A stretch of DNA of 64,000 bases from DASUPK01 sp963724665 (GTDB lineage Bacteria; Actinomycetota; Thermoleophilia; Solirubrobacterales; 70-9), in NCBI GenBank assembly GCA_963724665.1, contig CAVRVH010000007.1:372001-436000 (forward strand). The letters run 5' to 3'. Positions 44,781-53,276 of the stretch are shown here, in pieces. The translations under genes and the position numbers were made by a program. Position 1 is the first letter of the stretch. Each line of letters begins with the position of its first letter. The notes below the pieces were generated by a model, which worked only from the letters and a program-made list of their open reading frames with translations, did not search any database and was not told the origin of the DNA.

Positions 44781-45851
44781 CTAGAAAAGACTCGCCATGC
44801 CTTCGGGAACGGGCAGCCCGAGGTGCTCGTAGGCCCTCTCGGTCAGGACCCGTCCTCGGGGAGTGCGCTTCACCAGGCCCTGCTGCAGGAGGTACGGCTC
44901 GAAGACGTCCTCGATCGTGTCCGCCTCCTCGCCGATCGCCACCGCCAGAGTCGAGAGGCCCACAGGACCGCCGCCGAACTTCGAAGCGATCAGCTGCAGG
45001 AGCTGGCGGTCGTGCCGGTCGAGGCCGGCGCGGTCGACCTCGAGCATCTCGAGCGCGTCCGAGGCGAGCTCTGCGTCGATCTTCCCCCGGTCCTTGACCT
45101 CGGCGAAGTCCCGCACCCGGCGCAGCAGTCTGTTGGCGACCCTGGGCGTGCCCCGGGCCCGGCTCGCGATCTCCTCCGCCCCGTCCGGGCTCACGTCGAT
45201 GCCGAGTATCCCGGCAGAGCGCAGGACGATCTGGCGAAGATCCGTGGCGTCGTAGTGCTCGAGCCGGTGCGAAACGCCGAAGCGGTCCCGCAGCGGAGTC
45301 GTCAGCAGGCCGGAGCGGGTGGTCGCACCGACGAGGGTGAACGGCGGCAGGTCGAGCGTGACGGTCCGGGCGCCGGCCCCCTGACCGAGCACCACGGGAA
45401 GGCTCCGGTCCTCCATCGCCGGGTAGAGGGTCTCCTCGACGGCGCGGCCGAGGCGGTGGATCTCGTCGATGAAGAAGACGCTCCCGGGCTCGAGCGAGGT
45501 CAGGAACGCGGCGATGTCGGCCTTGCGCTCCAACGCCGGACCAGCCGTCTGCACCATCGGCACGCTCAGCTCCGCGGCGATGATGTGGGCGAGCGAGGTC
45601 TTGCCGAGGCCGGGTGGACCGGCGAGCAGAACGTGATCGAGCGGCTCCCCGCGCCGGCGCGCGGCCTCGATGAAGATCCCCAGCTGCTCCGTGACCTGCA
45701 CCTGGTTGATGAAGTCCTCGAGCTTCGGCGGGCGCAACGACCGGTCGAAGTCGTCGTCCACGCCGACGGCGCGGGCATCGTGGATGACGACCTCGGCATC
45801 ATCCTCGTCGATCCCCGGGGTCCGGATGCCCTTGCCGGGCTCGACGCTCAT
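44781..45851 (-). CDS. ruvB: Holliday junction branch migration helicase subunit RuvB
   Basis: A 356-residue AAA+ helicase. It has the DFINQVQVTEQLGIFIEAA region, Walker A GPPGLGKTSLAHIIA, Walker B SVFFIDEIHRLGR, VGATTRSGLLTTPLRDRFG and the winged helix with RTPRGRVLTERAYEHLG. It drives branch migration with RuvA. It overlaps ruvA by four bases. About 20 extra residues at the N-terminus (MSVEPGKGIRTPGIDEDD) precede the normal start region. Confidence 0.96.
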   Translation of the reverse strand: MSVEPGKGIRTPGIDEDDAEVVIHDARAVGVDDDFDRSLRPPKLEDFINQVQVTEQLGIFIEAARRRGEPLDHVLLAGPPGLGKTSLAHIIAAELSVPMVQTAGPALERKADIAAFLTSLEPGSVFFIDEIHRLGRAVEETLYPAMEDRSLPVVLGQGAGARTVTLDLPPFTLVGATTRSGLLTTPLRDRFGVSHRLEHYDATDLRQIVLRSAGILGIDVSPDGAEEIASRARGTPRVANRLLRRVRDFAEVKDRGKIDAELASDALEMLEVDRAGLDRHDRQLLQLIASKFGGGPVGLSTLAVAIGEEADTIEDVFEPYLLQQGLVKRTPRGRVLTERAYEHLGLPVPEGMASLF

Positions 45852-46447
45852 GCCGCCTTGGCCCCAGCGGCGCTGCGCAGCGCCGACTGCACGATCTCCT
45901 CGGCGGTCTCGCCCTCGGCGGCGGAGAGCAGCTTCGCCGCCTCGGGCGGCGTGTAGCCGAGGTTGAGCAGGCCCTCTCTGGCGAGTGCTCGGGGGTCATC
46001 ATCCCCGGCGGCAAGTGCGGCGCCGTCGGCGTCCCCCTCGATCTCCCCGGCGACCTTCTCGCGGAGCTCGACGATGATCCGCTCGGCGGTCCGCTTGCCG
46101 ACGCCGGGGACGGCCTGGAAGCGCTTGGCGTCACCCGCGGCGATCGCGCGCAGCAGCTCGCGCTCCGATCCGCCGGAGAGCACCGCCATCGCCACCTTCG
46201 GTCCGACGCCGCCCACCGAGATCAGGTGCAGGAAGAGGTCGCGCTCCTCTTCGCTGGCGAAGCCATAGAGGCTGAGCGAGTCCTCGCGCGCGACCAGATG
46301 GGCGTGCAGAGCCGCGTGCTTGCCGCGCGCCGGCACGGCCTTGAGCGTCTCGGCCGAGACGGCCAGGCGATAGCCGACGCCGCTCGCGTCGATCACGACA
46401 TAGTCGGGGCGGCGCACCAGAACCTCTCCGCTGACGGAGGCGATCAT
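45848..46447 (-). CDS. ruvA: Holliday junction DNA helicase subunit RuvA
   Basis: A 199-residue RuvA. Domain I starts MIASVSGEVLVRRPDYVVID. Domain II has two helix-hairpin-helix motifs (FLHLISVGGVGPKVAMAVL and FQAVPGVGKRTAERIIVEL). Domain III, which contacts RuvB, has LARDGLLNLGYTP-like sequence ending EAAKLLSA. It recognises the four-way junction as a tetramer. It lies 39 bases after ruvC and overlaps ruvB. Confidence 0.95.
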   Translation of the reverse strand: MIASVSGEVLVRRPDYVVIDASGVGYRLAVSAETLKAVPARGKHAALHAHLVAREDSLSLYGFASEEERDLFLHLISVGGVGPKVAMAVLSGGSERELLRAIAAGDAKRFQAVPGVGKRTAERIIVELREKVAGEIEGDADGAALAAGDDDPRALAREGLLNLGYTPPEAAKLLSAAEGETAEEIVQSALRSAAGAKAA

Positions 46448-46486
46448 GTCTAGGGATTCTGGGCCGCGGCCCGGATGCCTTCCGGG

Positions 46487-47038
46487 CTACCCGGCCAGCC
46501 GCTGGCGCGCCGCCAGGGCGGCCGTCGTGCCGACCCGCGGGCGCCCGAAATGCGAGACGGCGCTGCGCGCGGCTGCCGTCCCCGCGTGGCAGATGGCGAC
46601 GGCAAAGGCATCCGCCGCATGGTCAGGCGCAGGCGGCTCGGGCAGGCCGAGCAGGCTCGCGACCATGCGCTGCACCTGGCCCTTGTCAGCCGAGCCGGAC
46701 CCGCAGACCGCCTTCTTGACCGCCTGTGGGGTGTAGTCGAAGCAGGGCAGCCCCTGCTTGGCCGCCGCCAGCATGGCGACGCCGCGGGCCTCCCCCACGC
46801 TGAGTGCGGAGGCGACGTTCTTGCCGAAGAAGAGGTCCTCGAGCGCCATCGCCTTGGGCTCGTGCCAGCGGATCAGCTCGCCCAGCGAGTCGTGCACCTT
46901 GGCCAGGCGTTGCTCGTCGCCCGCGTCGGGGTCGGTCTCGATCACCCCGCCGTCCAGCGCGACCATCCGCTCACCGGACGTGCGAACCACGCCGAATCCG
47001 GTGTTGGCAGTACCCGGATCGATACCGATGATGATCAC
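46487..47038 (-). CDS. ruvC: crossover junction endonuclease RuvC
   Basis: A 183-residue RuvC. The catalytic acidic residues are in IIIGIDPGTANTGFGVV (Asp), MALEDLFFGKNVASAL (Glu) and PDHAADAFAVAICH (two Asp). It resolves Holliday junctions by symmetric nicking. It precedes ruvA on the minus strand. An opposite-strand secreted P-domain gene separates it from yebC, breaking the usual yebC-ruvC pair. Confidence 0.95.
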   Translation of the reverse strand: MIIIGIDPGTANTGFGVVRTSGERMVALDGGVIETDPDAGDEQRLAKVHDSLGELIRWHEPKAMALEDLFFGKNVASALSVGEARGVAMLAAAKQGLPCFDYTPQAVKKAVCGSGSADKGQVQRMVASLLGLPEPPAPDHAADAFAVAICHAGTAAARSAVSHFGRPRVGTTAALAARQRLAG

Positions 47039-47190
47039 GCTCTTCCATTCTCACTCGCCCCCCGGATGTCCTTCATCGAGACGCGGATCTCCGCTTGCAA
47101 TCCGATCTGGGCTACGCGTAGGCTCGGTCTAGCCGGACGGATATGACAAAGCGGGTTCGCCCGGATCAATCGACTCTGGAGGATTCTCGA

Positions 47191-47895
47191 ATGAAGAGCA
47201 AGCGAACGCGCCTCGCGCTGTTGGGGGTACTGGCCCTCGTGCTCAGCGTCACGGTGGGACTGGTGTCGGTCAGCGTGGCCGACGCGAAGAAGAAGAAGGG
47301 AAAGAAGGGCGGCAATTCGGTGACCGTCAGCAAGACGACACCGACGCTCATCCCGCCTACACCGGCCGGACCAGGGACGAAGACGTCGCTGGTCGCGATC
47401 CCGCTGGTCGTGGGCAAGAAGGCGAAGGGCAAGGTGGTGAGCGCGGATTCGGTCGCGGTGACCTATTCGCTCACGGGGACGCCCCCGAGTCCCCCGGATG
47501 CCGGCTCTCTCTGGGAGACCGACTTGTCCCTTGCGGCGCCGAACGGCCGAACGGTGCGTCTCAGTCCTCCGGGTTTCGAGGACCCGAACACGTCGGCCAC
47601 CGGACCGACGACGGAGACGCCGGACTCGCCGTTCTTCCCGTGCAACCTGGTCGACGGATTCCCGACACCGCAGCCGGACGTCTGCGATACCTCGGGCCAG
47701 AGTGATCCGGAGGCCACCCTGGTGCCGCCGGCGTACGTAGGTACCGAGGGCAATAACAACCTGGCCCTGTTCGGTGGTGTGCCGGCGAGGGGTACCTGGA
47801 CGGTGAAGGCGCGCAACTTCGGTACGACGCTCGGCCCGTCCACGCTGACCAGCATCTCGCTCCAGATCGGGCTGGTTCCCGCGCCCAAGAAGTAA
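47191..47895 (+). CDS. secreted P-domain-like protein, Lys-rich mature start
   Basis: A 234-residue protein from the ATG at 47191, with GGAGG nine bases upstream. The signal peptide (RLALLGVLALVLSVTVGLVSVSVADA) ends at ADA-KKKKGKKGG. The C-terminal part (LFGGVPARGTWTVKARNFGT, then LTSISLQIGL) matches the closing strands of proprotein-convertase P domains; NGRTVRLSPPGFEDP fits an inner strand. No protease domain is present, so it is a free-standing beta-sandwich, perhaps a binding or adhesion module. A terminator follows at 47919. Confidence 0.7.
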   Translation: MKSKRTRLALLGVLALVLSVTVGLVSVSVADAKKKKGKKGGNSVTVSKTTPTLIPPTPAGPGTKTSLVAIPLVVGKKAKGKVVSADSVAVTYSLTGTPPSPPDAGSLWETDLSLAAPNGRTVRLSPPGFEDPNTSATGPTTETPDSPFFPCNLVDGFPTPQPDVCDTSGQSDPEATLVPPAYVGTEGNNNLALFGGVPARGTWTVKARNFGTTLGPSTLTSISLQIGLVPAPKK

Positions 47896-47918
47896 CGGAA
47901 GGTCGCTTCAAGAAGCGA

Positions 47919-47945
47919 GAGGGGCCGCCCGTGCGGCGGCCCCTC
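47919..47945. terminator. strong bidirectional hairpin between the P-domain gene and yebC
   Basis: GAGGGGCCGCC and GGCGGCCCCTC form an 11-pair stem around CGTGC. It lies 24 bases after the plus-strand P-domain stop and 33 bases after the yebC stop on the minus strand. There is no long T run on either side, as is common in GC-rich genomes. Confidence 0.7.
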
Positions 47946-47977
47946 TTAAGAAGAAGAAAAAGGAGAAGTAACCGCGA

Positions 47978-48733
47978 CTAGCTCGCCGCAGCTGCCTTCT
48001 CCAGGATCTCCTCCGGCACGTCGAAGTTCGCGTGCACGGAGTCGACGTCGTCGTGCTCCTCGAGGGCGTCCATCAGTCGCAGCAGCGCCGGGGCGTCGGC
48101 CTCCCCCACCTCCACAGTGCTCTTGGGCTCCATCGAGAGCTCGGCGGACTGGACCTCGACGTCCGCCGACTCGAGAGCGGAACGGACTGTCGCCAGGTCC
48201 GAGGCGGCGGTGGTGACCTTGATCAGGTCGCCGTCTTCGGTGACGTCCTCGGCGCCGGCGTCGATCGCGGGCATCAGGTCGTCCTCGCTGTAGCGGTCGC
48301 CGTCCAGCAGGATCACTCCGCGGTTCTCGAACTGCCAGGCGACCGAGCCCGGCTCGCCCAGGCTCCCGCCATTTCGCTCGAAGGCGTGTCGGACCTCCGA
48401 GCCGGTCCTGTTGCGGTTGTCGGTCAGGGTCTCGACGAGGATCGCCGCCCCTCCCGGGCCGTATCCCTCGTAGGAGACGCTCTCGATCGCCGCCGCATCG
48501 TCCCCTTCGCCGGTACCGCGATCGATCGCACGCTGAATGTTGTCCTTGGGCATCGAGGCGTCACGCGCCTTCTGCACGGCGAGGCCGAGCGCCGGGTTGG
48601 CGTCGACGTTGCCGCCGCCGTCACGTGCCGCAACCGTGATCGCACGTGCCAGCTTGGTGAAGAGCTTGCCGCGCTTCGCGTCCGCGGCGCCCTTCTTGTG
48701 CTTGATCGAGGACCACTTCGAATGACCTGACAT
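47978..48733 (-). CDS. yebC: YebC/PmpR-family protein
   Basis: A 251-residue YebC. It starts MSGHSKWSSIKHKKGAADAK and has GKLFTKLARAITVAAR, MPKDNIQRAIDRG and YEGYGPGGAAILVETLTDNRNRT, all strongly conserved. Members were named as transcription regulators; recent work shows a role in helping ribosomes through proline-rich stretches. The pdxST-yebC-ruvCAB neighbourhood is standard. Length is normal. Confidence 0.95.
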   Translation of the reverse strand: MSGHSKWSSIKHKKGAADAKRGKLFTKLARAITVAARDGGGNVDANPALGLAVQKARDASMPKDNIQRAIDRGTGEGDDAAAIESVSYEGYGPGGAAILVETLTDNRNRTGSEVRHAFERNGGSLGEPGSVAWQFENRGVILLDGDRYSEDDLMPAIDAGAEDVTEDGDLIKVTTAASDLATVRSALESADVEVQSAELSMEPKSTVEVGEADAPALLRLMDALEEHDDVDSVHANFDVPEEILEKAAAAS

Positions 48734-48764
48734 GACGTCGATTCTAGGAGGCCTCCGGAAAGCC

Positions 48765-48790
48765 GACGGGGCGCCATCCGGCGCCCCGTC
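48765..48790. terminator. hairpin terminator between yebC and the second P-domain gene
   Basis: GACGGGGCGCC and GGCGCCCCGTC form a perfect 11-pair stem with loop ATCC. It lies 23 bases after the stop of the minus-strand P-domain gene at 48814. No T run follows, so it is a GC-rich terminator of the kind seen in Actinobacteria. Confidence 0.6.
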
Positions 48791-48813
48791 ATGCTCCCCC
48801 GCCAGACCGCCCT

Positions 48814-49431
48814 CTACTTCTTCGGGTTGGTCGCGGTGACCGTCAACCGGTAGCAGTCGAGGGTGCCGGTGCCGTGCATGTTGTTGTCGTCCATCACCAG
48901 CAGCGACCAGGTCGCGTTGGTTGCCTTCTTGTTACCCAGCCCGTTGACCAGGCCGAGGCTCTCCTGCGGCGCGAAGAATCCGACGAACGGCGCCTGCAGG
49001 CCAGGCGTCGCAATCGAGGTCGGGGTCTGGCTGTCGAACGTGGTCAAGCCGCCCGAGCACCCGGCGAAACCGTTGCCGTAGTTGTTGCCGCTTCCGCCGA
49101 CGTCGTGGGAGAGATTGATGACTCCCCGGGGCGTGGCGAGGTAGGTCTCGAGGTCACTCGCGAACGGGTGCGTGATGCGCACTCCCACGTTGACGTCCTT
49201 GATCTTGCCCCTGGGATTGAGTCCCTTGACCGCCAAGGCATCGCGGGTGAGCTGCACGGCGGCTCCTCCGCCATCCGGGATGTTGAGCGGCACCCCACCT
49301 TGAGGCGCTCCCACGCCCACCTCATACGTCTTCGTGACGACCTTCTTCCTTGCCTGTGCGGCCGGCGCCGCGAGAACGAGACCCAGGGCCAGCGCCGCGA
49401 TGGCGACCAGTCCCAGCTTGCGTCCGTACAT
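48814..49431 (-). CDS. secreted P-domain protein
   Basis: A 205-residue protein from the ATG at 49431. The signal peptide (MYGRKLGLVAIAALALGLVLAAPAAQA) is followed by a basic start RKKVVTKTYEVG. The rest is a proprotein-convertase P domain: DVNVGVRITHPFASDLETYL, SHDVGGSGNNYGNGFAG and a closing ATWSLLVMDDNNMHGTGTL then CYRLTVTA. In proteases this domain aids folding or substrate contact; here it stands alone after the signal peptide. It is related to the protein at 47191 and lies on the other side of yebC. Confidence 0.78.
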   Translation of the reverse strand: MYGRKLGLVAIAALALGLVLAAPAAQARKKVVTKTYEVGVGAPQGGVPLNIPDGGGAAVQLTRDALAVKGLNPRGKIKDVNVGVRITHPFASDLETYLATPRGVINLSHDVGGSGNNYGNGFAGCSGGLTTFDSQTPTSIATPGLQAPFVGFFAPQESLGLVNGLGNKKATNATWSLLVMDDNNMHGTGTLDCYRLTVTATNPKK

Positions 49432-49535
49432 GGTGTCCCTCCTGTAATGAGGGCTCGTCTCCCCCCGAGCGCCTGCTGTTGTCATCCCCTAAACCCGGTA
49501 GGTGGGCGCGGGTTGCGGGCTCAGTCGTGCGTCTT

Positions 49536-50639
49536 TCAGACGACGAATGAGCCATCACGCTGGAGCGGCTCGCCGTCGACCTCGATCCCGCCGCCCTTGC
49601 GCAGGTCGCAGATCATGTCCCAGTGGATCGCCGACTCGTTCTTGCCGCCGGTCTCGGGGTATGAGCGGCCGACCGCCAGGTGGACGGTGCCGCCGATCTT
49701 CTCGTCGAGGAGGATCTCGCCGGTGCCGGCGGTGATCCCGTAGTTGGTGCCGATGCCCAGCTCGCCGAGGCGGCGAGCGCCCTCGTCGGTGTCGAGCATC
49801 TCGATCAGGAACTCCTCGCCCTTCTCGGCGCTCGCGTCGACGACCTTGCCGCCCTCGAAACGGAAGCGGACACCCGCGACCTCGCGGCCGGCGTAGCTCG
49901 CCGGCAGGTGGAAGGTGATCTCCCCCTCAGCCGAGTCCTCGATCGGGCCGGTGAAGAACTCGCCGTCCGGCATGTTGTGCTTGCCATCGGCTGCGATGAA
50001 CGTCCTGCCCTCGATGCCCAGGCGCAGGTCCGTGCCGTCGCCGGTGACGTGTACCTCGGAGCGGCCCTGGATCCAATCCGCGAGCCGCTTGGTCTCCTCG
50101 GAGGTCCGCGTCCAGGCGCCGACCGGATCGTCGTCCGTCGCGAGGCAGGCGCCGTAATAGAAGTCCTCGTAGGCGGTCAGTCCCATGCCCGCCTCCGACG
50201 CGTAGGCATGAGTCGGGAACAGGGTCAGCGCCCAGCGGTAGCTGCCCTCGGCACTCCGCTCCATCGCCTTCTTCATCAGCCCCTGGGTCGCCGCCTGGCG
50301 CATCGCCTGTCGCTCGGGCGGAACCTGGGAGAGCGCGCGGGTGTTCTGACTCGCCATCACGGCGATGCGGACGTCGGCGTTCTCGACCGCCCATTCGGCA
50401 ACGGGAGAGATCCACTCCAGCTGCTTGTCGGAGGCGTGCTCGAAGTAGGACGCGGACTGTCCCTCCAGCGCCATGTTCACGATCGGGTTGCCGCCGGCCA
50501 GCAGGACCTCCTCGTAGACCGCCTGGAGCAACGGCTCCGCCGCCGACTCGCCCTCGATCGTGCAGACGTCGCCTTCCGCCACCTTGGTCGAGTGGCGAAC
50601 GAGGATCTGCGCAAGTGCTGTGACGCGGGGGTCCCTCAT
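49536..50639 (-). CDS. M29-family aminopeptidase
   Basis: A 367-residue metallopeptidase of the thermophilic aminopeptidase (M29) family. It starts DPRVTALAQILVRHSTKVAEGD. Conserved blocks are MPDGEFFTGPIEDSAEGEITF (metal Glu), HLAVGRSYPETGGKN and the C-terminal SAIHWDMICDLRKGGGIEVDGE (His and Asp ligands). It removes N-terminal residues from peptides using two metal ions. It lies 40 bases after pdxT on the same strand. No signal peptide is visible, so it is cytoplasmic. Confidence 0.9.
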   Translation of the reverse strand: MRDPRVTALAQILVRHSTKVAEGDVCTIEGESAAEPLLQAVYEEVLLAGGNPIVNMALEGQSASYFEHASDKQLEWISPVAEWAVENADVRIAVMASQNTRALSQVPPERQAMRQAATQGLMKKAMERSAEGSYRWALTLFPTHAYASEAGMGLTAYEDFYYGACLATDDDPVGAWTRTSEETKRLADWIQGRSEVHVTGDGTDLRLGIEGRTFIAADGKHNMPDGEFFTGPIEDSAEGEITFHLPASYAGREVAGVRFRFEGGKVVDASAEKGEEFLIEMLDTDEGARRLGELGIGTNYGITAGTGEILLDEKIGGTVHLAVGRSYPETGGKNESAIHWDMICDLRKGGGIEVDGEPLQRDGSFVV

Positions 50640-50679
50640 CAGACCGACAACCTAGCGATGCGCGCGCTCCTGACCAGCA

Positions 50680-51279
50680 TCAGGCGCCTCCTCCGCTTCG
50701 CGTCCGGGGGCGCCGCGCGGCGGTGCACATCGCCATGAAGGCCGCGTGCAGCCGGCTGTCGTCGGTCAGCTCCGCATGGAAGGCCACCGCCAGGACGCTG
50801 CCGTCCCGGACCGCCACTGGGTGGCCGTCGAACTCCGCCAGGACCTCGACTCCCGGACCATGCTCCTCGACCCACGGCGCCCGAATGAAGACCGCCCGGA
50901 GCGGCTCCTCGCCGAGGCCTTCGACGCGCAGATCCTGCTCGAAGCTCTGCAGCTGGCGGCCGAAGGCGTTGCGGCGGCAGACGTAGTCGGCCAGCCCCAG
51001 GTGCTCGCGATCGCAGACGATCATCCCGGCGCAGCTCCCCAGGATCGGGCCGCCTGACTCGTGGAAGGACGGGATGGCCTTGTCGAGCCCTTCCCGCTCC
51101 ATCCCCATGGAGATGGTGGTCGACTCGCCGCCGGGGATCACCAGGCCGTCGAGGCCGATGAGCCGATCCGGGGTCCGGATCTCGGTCGCCACGGCCCCGA
51201 GGGACTCCAGCATCAGGCGATGCGCCTCGAAGTCGCCCTGGAGGGCGATGACGCCGATCCGGAGTGGTGCGTTGCTCAA
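50680..51279 (-). CDS. pdxT: pyridoxal 5'-phosphate synthase glutaminase subunit
   Basis: A 199-residue PdxT. It starts RIGVIALQGDFEAHRLML; LVIPGGESTTISMGM is the glycine-rich oxyanion region; the nucleophile Cys is in PILGSCAGMIVC; the His/Glu pair is in AVAFHAELTDD. It feeds ammonia to PdxS in the DXP-independent vitamin B6 pathway. The last ten residues are Arg-rich. It overlaps pdxS by four bases. Confidence 0.94.
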   Translation of the reverse strand: MSNAPLRIGVIALQGDFEAHRLMLESLGAVATEIRTPDRLIGLDGLVIPGGESTTISMGMEREGLDKAIPSFHESGGPILGSCAGMIVCDREHLGLADYVCRRNAFGRQLQSFEQDLRVEGLGEEPLRAVFIRAPWVEEHGPGVEVLAEFDGHPVAVRDGSVLAVAFHAELTDDSRLHAAFMAMCTAARRPRTRSGGGA

Positions 51280-52163
51280 GAACCGCGGCCCTGGAGCAGG
51301 CCACCGTCGGCCGCCAGAGCCTCGATCTCGAGACCGGGCATCGCGTCGCCGAGCTCCATCGAGGCCTGCGCGACGCGCTCGGGGTCCTCGAAGTGGGTGG
51401 TGGCCTCGACGATCGCGCGAGCTCGCCGTGCCGGGTCCTCGCTCTTGAAGATCCCCGAGCCGACGAAGTTGCCCTCGGCTCCGAGCTGCATCATCAGCGC
51501 CGCGTCCGCCGGGGTGGCGATGCCACCCGCGCAGAACAGCGGAACGGGGAGCCAGCCTCGCTCGGCCACATCCTGGACGACGTCGAGTGGAGCCTGGTGC
51601 TCCTTCGCCGCGCCGGCCAGCTGCTCACTCCGCAGCGAGGCGAGGTGCTTGATGCCGCCGGTGATCTCGCGCATGTGGCGAACGGCCTCGACGATGTTGC
51701 CGGTGCCCGCCTCGCCCTTCGAGCGGATCATCGCCGCGCCCTCGCCGATTCGCCGCAGCGCCTCGCCGAGGTTGGTGGCGCCGCAGACGAATGGGACCTC
51801 GAAGGCGAACTTGTCGATGTGGTTCGACTCGTCGGCCGGGGTGAGAACCTCGGACTCATCGACGTAGTCGACCTCGAGCGATTGGAGGACCTGCGCCTCG
51901 GCGAAGTGGCCGATCCGGGCCTTTGCCATCACCGGGATCGTCACCGCCTCCTGGATCTGCTTGATGACCGCGGGGTTCGACATGCGGGCAACGCCGCCCT
52001 GGGCCCGGATGTCGGCCGGGACGCGCTCCAGTGCCATCACCGCGCAGGCGCCGGCGTCCTCGGCGATCTTCGCCTGGTCGGCGTTGGTGACGTCCATGAT
52101 CACCCCGCCCTTGAGCATCTCGGCGAGACCGGTCTTCACTCGGAATGTCGCGCGCTCAGCCAT
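51276..52163 (-). CDS. pdxS: pyridoxal 5'-phosphate synthase synthase subunit
   Basis: A 295-residue PdxS from the ATG at 52163 (another ATG lies four codons upstream). It has GLAEMLKGGVIMDVTNADQAK with the first substrate Lys, AVMALERVPADIRAQGGVARM, VDYVDESEVLTPAD, VPFVCGATNLGEALRRI and LFCAGGIATPADAALMMQLG. It builds PLP from ribose 5-phosphate, glyceraldehyde 3-phosphate and ammonia. It is followed with a four-base overlap by pdxT and preceded by an RpiR regulator. Confidence 0.95.
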   Translation of the reverse strand: MAERATFRVKTGLAEMLKGGVIMDVTNADQAKIAEDAGACAVMALERVPADIRAQGGVARMSNPAVIKQIQEAVTIPVMAKARIGHFAEAQVLQSLEVDYVDESEVLTPADESNHIDKFAFEVPFVCGATNLGEALRRIGEGAAMIRSKGEAGTGNIVEAVRHMREITGGIKHLASLRSEQLAGAAKEHQAPLDVVQDVAERGWLPVPLFCAGGIATPADAALMMQLGAEGNFVGSGIFKSEDPARRARAIVEATTHFEDPERVAQASMELGDAMPGLEIEALAADGGLLQGRGS

Positions 52164-52223
52164 AACCAGCCCCATAGTAGAAGGGCGGCGTGTTTGCCAG
52201 GTTGGAGGGCGGGCAACCTTGTT

Positions 52224-52253
52224 GCTACCTCGCCGTTGGGGGGCTGAGGTAGC
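52224..52253. terminator. hairpin after the RpiR-family gene
   Basis: GCTACCTC at 52224-52231 pairs with GAGGTAGC at 52246-52253 (eight pairs). A second hairpin, GGGGTCC with GGACCCC, lies at 52270-52291. Both fall in the 176-base gap between the RpiR gene and pdxS on the minus strand and probably end the regulator transcript; the pdxS promoter must lie here too. Confidence 0.45.
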
Positions 52254-52339
52254 GAGGCGCATATGGCTTGGGGTCCATTCCCCCGGACCCCGGTATCGGC
52301 TGCAGGTCCGGATCGCCCCCCGGGCCTGTAGCTATGCGC

Positions 52340-53209
52340 TTACTTCAGCTTGAAGGCGCGAATCCGGTCACGGTGCGCCGCCTCGTCCCGCGAGTACACC
52401 CCGTGGGCGAGCGCCTGGACCAGGCCCATCAGCGCCGCGTTCGAGCGGATGTAGGACGGGCCGTTAGAGCTGTAGTAGAGCATCAGCTCCGAGTGCTCGG
52501 CGACATCCGACAGCGTCGCGTCGGTGATCGACATCGTCCGCGCGCGGCGGTGCCGGGCGAGCTTCAGGGCTCGCAAGATGAGCGGATGCGCGCGACCCGC
52601 GGTCAGCACGACCAGCAGGGTGTCCTCGTCCATCCGCGAAAGCTTCTGAATGTTGTCCTGGCTCGGAGAGGCGACGATCTCCGCCCGGACATCCAGCAGG
52701 CCGAGCAGGTGGCGGAGGTAGCTGGCGAAGAAGGCCATCTGCTCCACCCCCACGATCAGCACCCGTCTGGAGGTCGCAAGCGCCGAGACCGACGCCTCGA
52801 TCTGCTCGCGGGTCAGGCTGCGGGCCGTCTCCTCGATGTTCGAGTAGTCAGCACCGAGCGAGGCCTCGAACTCGGAGTGGTCGAAATTGAAGAGCGCCGC
52901 GGCACCGCTTCCGCCGTTGCCGTTCGGCTGGCCCTCGGCGACCTTGTGGCGGTATTCCTCGATGGCTGCCTGCTGCAGCTCGGGGTAACCGTCGAATCCA
53001 AGGGCCTGGGAGAAGCGGACGACCGTTGAGGAAGAGGTGTTGGCCCGGCGCGCAAGCTCCTCCGCCGTCTGGAAGGCGGCCTCGTCGAGGTGGTCGACGA
53101 TGTAGCGCGCCACGTCCTTCTGGGAGCGCGAAAAGTCGTCAAAGCGCTCGGTGATGAAGTCCGAGAGGCTCTTGCGAGAGGGATGAGTCTTTGTCGCGGT
53201 CCGTGCCAC
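52340..53209 (-). CDS. MurR/RpiR-family transcriptional regulator
   Basis: A 289-residue protein from the GTG at 53209; longer versions would run into the divergent gene. The N-terminal helix-turn-helix is TAEELARRANTSSSTVVRFS followed by QALGFDGYPELQQAA, as in RpiR. The C-terminal SIS domain has RRVLIVGVEQMAFFASYLRH and LLVVLTAGRAHPLILRALKL. Such regulators sense sugar phosphates. It precedes pdxST, whose substrates include sugar phosphates, but co-regulation is only an inference. A linker of about 20 residues (GQPNGNGGSGAA region) joins the domains. Confidence 0.87.
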   Translation of the reverse strand: MARTATKTHPSRKSLSDFITERFDDFSRSQKDVARYIVDHLDEAAFQTAEELARRANTSSSTVVRFSQALGFDGYPELQQAAIEEYRHKVAEGQPNGNGGSGAAALFNFDHSEFEASLGADYSNIEETARSLTREQIEASVSALATSRRVLIVGVEQMAFFASYLRHLLGLLDVRAEIVASPSQDNIQKLSRMDEDTLLVVLTAGRAHPLILRALKLARHRRARTMSITDATLSDVAEHSELMLYYSSNGPSYIRSNAALMGLVQALAHGVYSRDEAAHRDRIRAFKLK

Positions 53210-53276
53210 GGGCGATGATTTCGCTGCCCGCCTGGGTTTCCCTTCTTCATTTCGCGCGATGTGCTTGGATCGTCGC

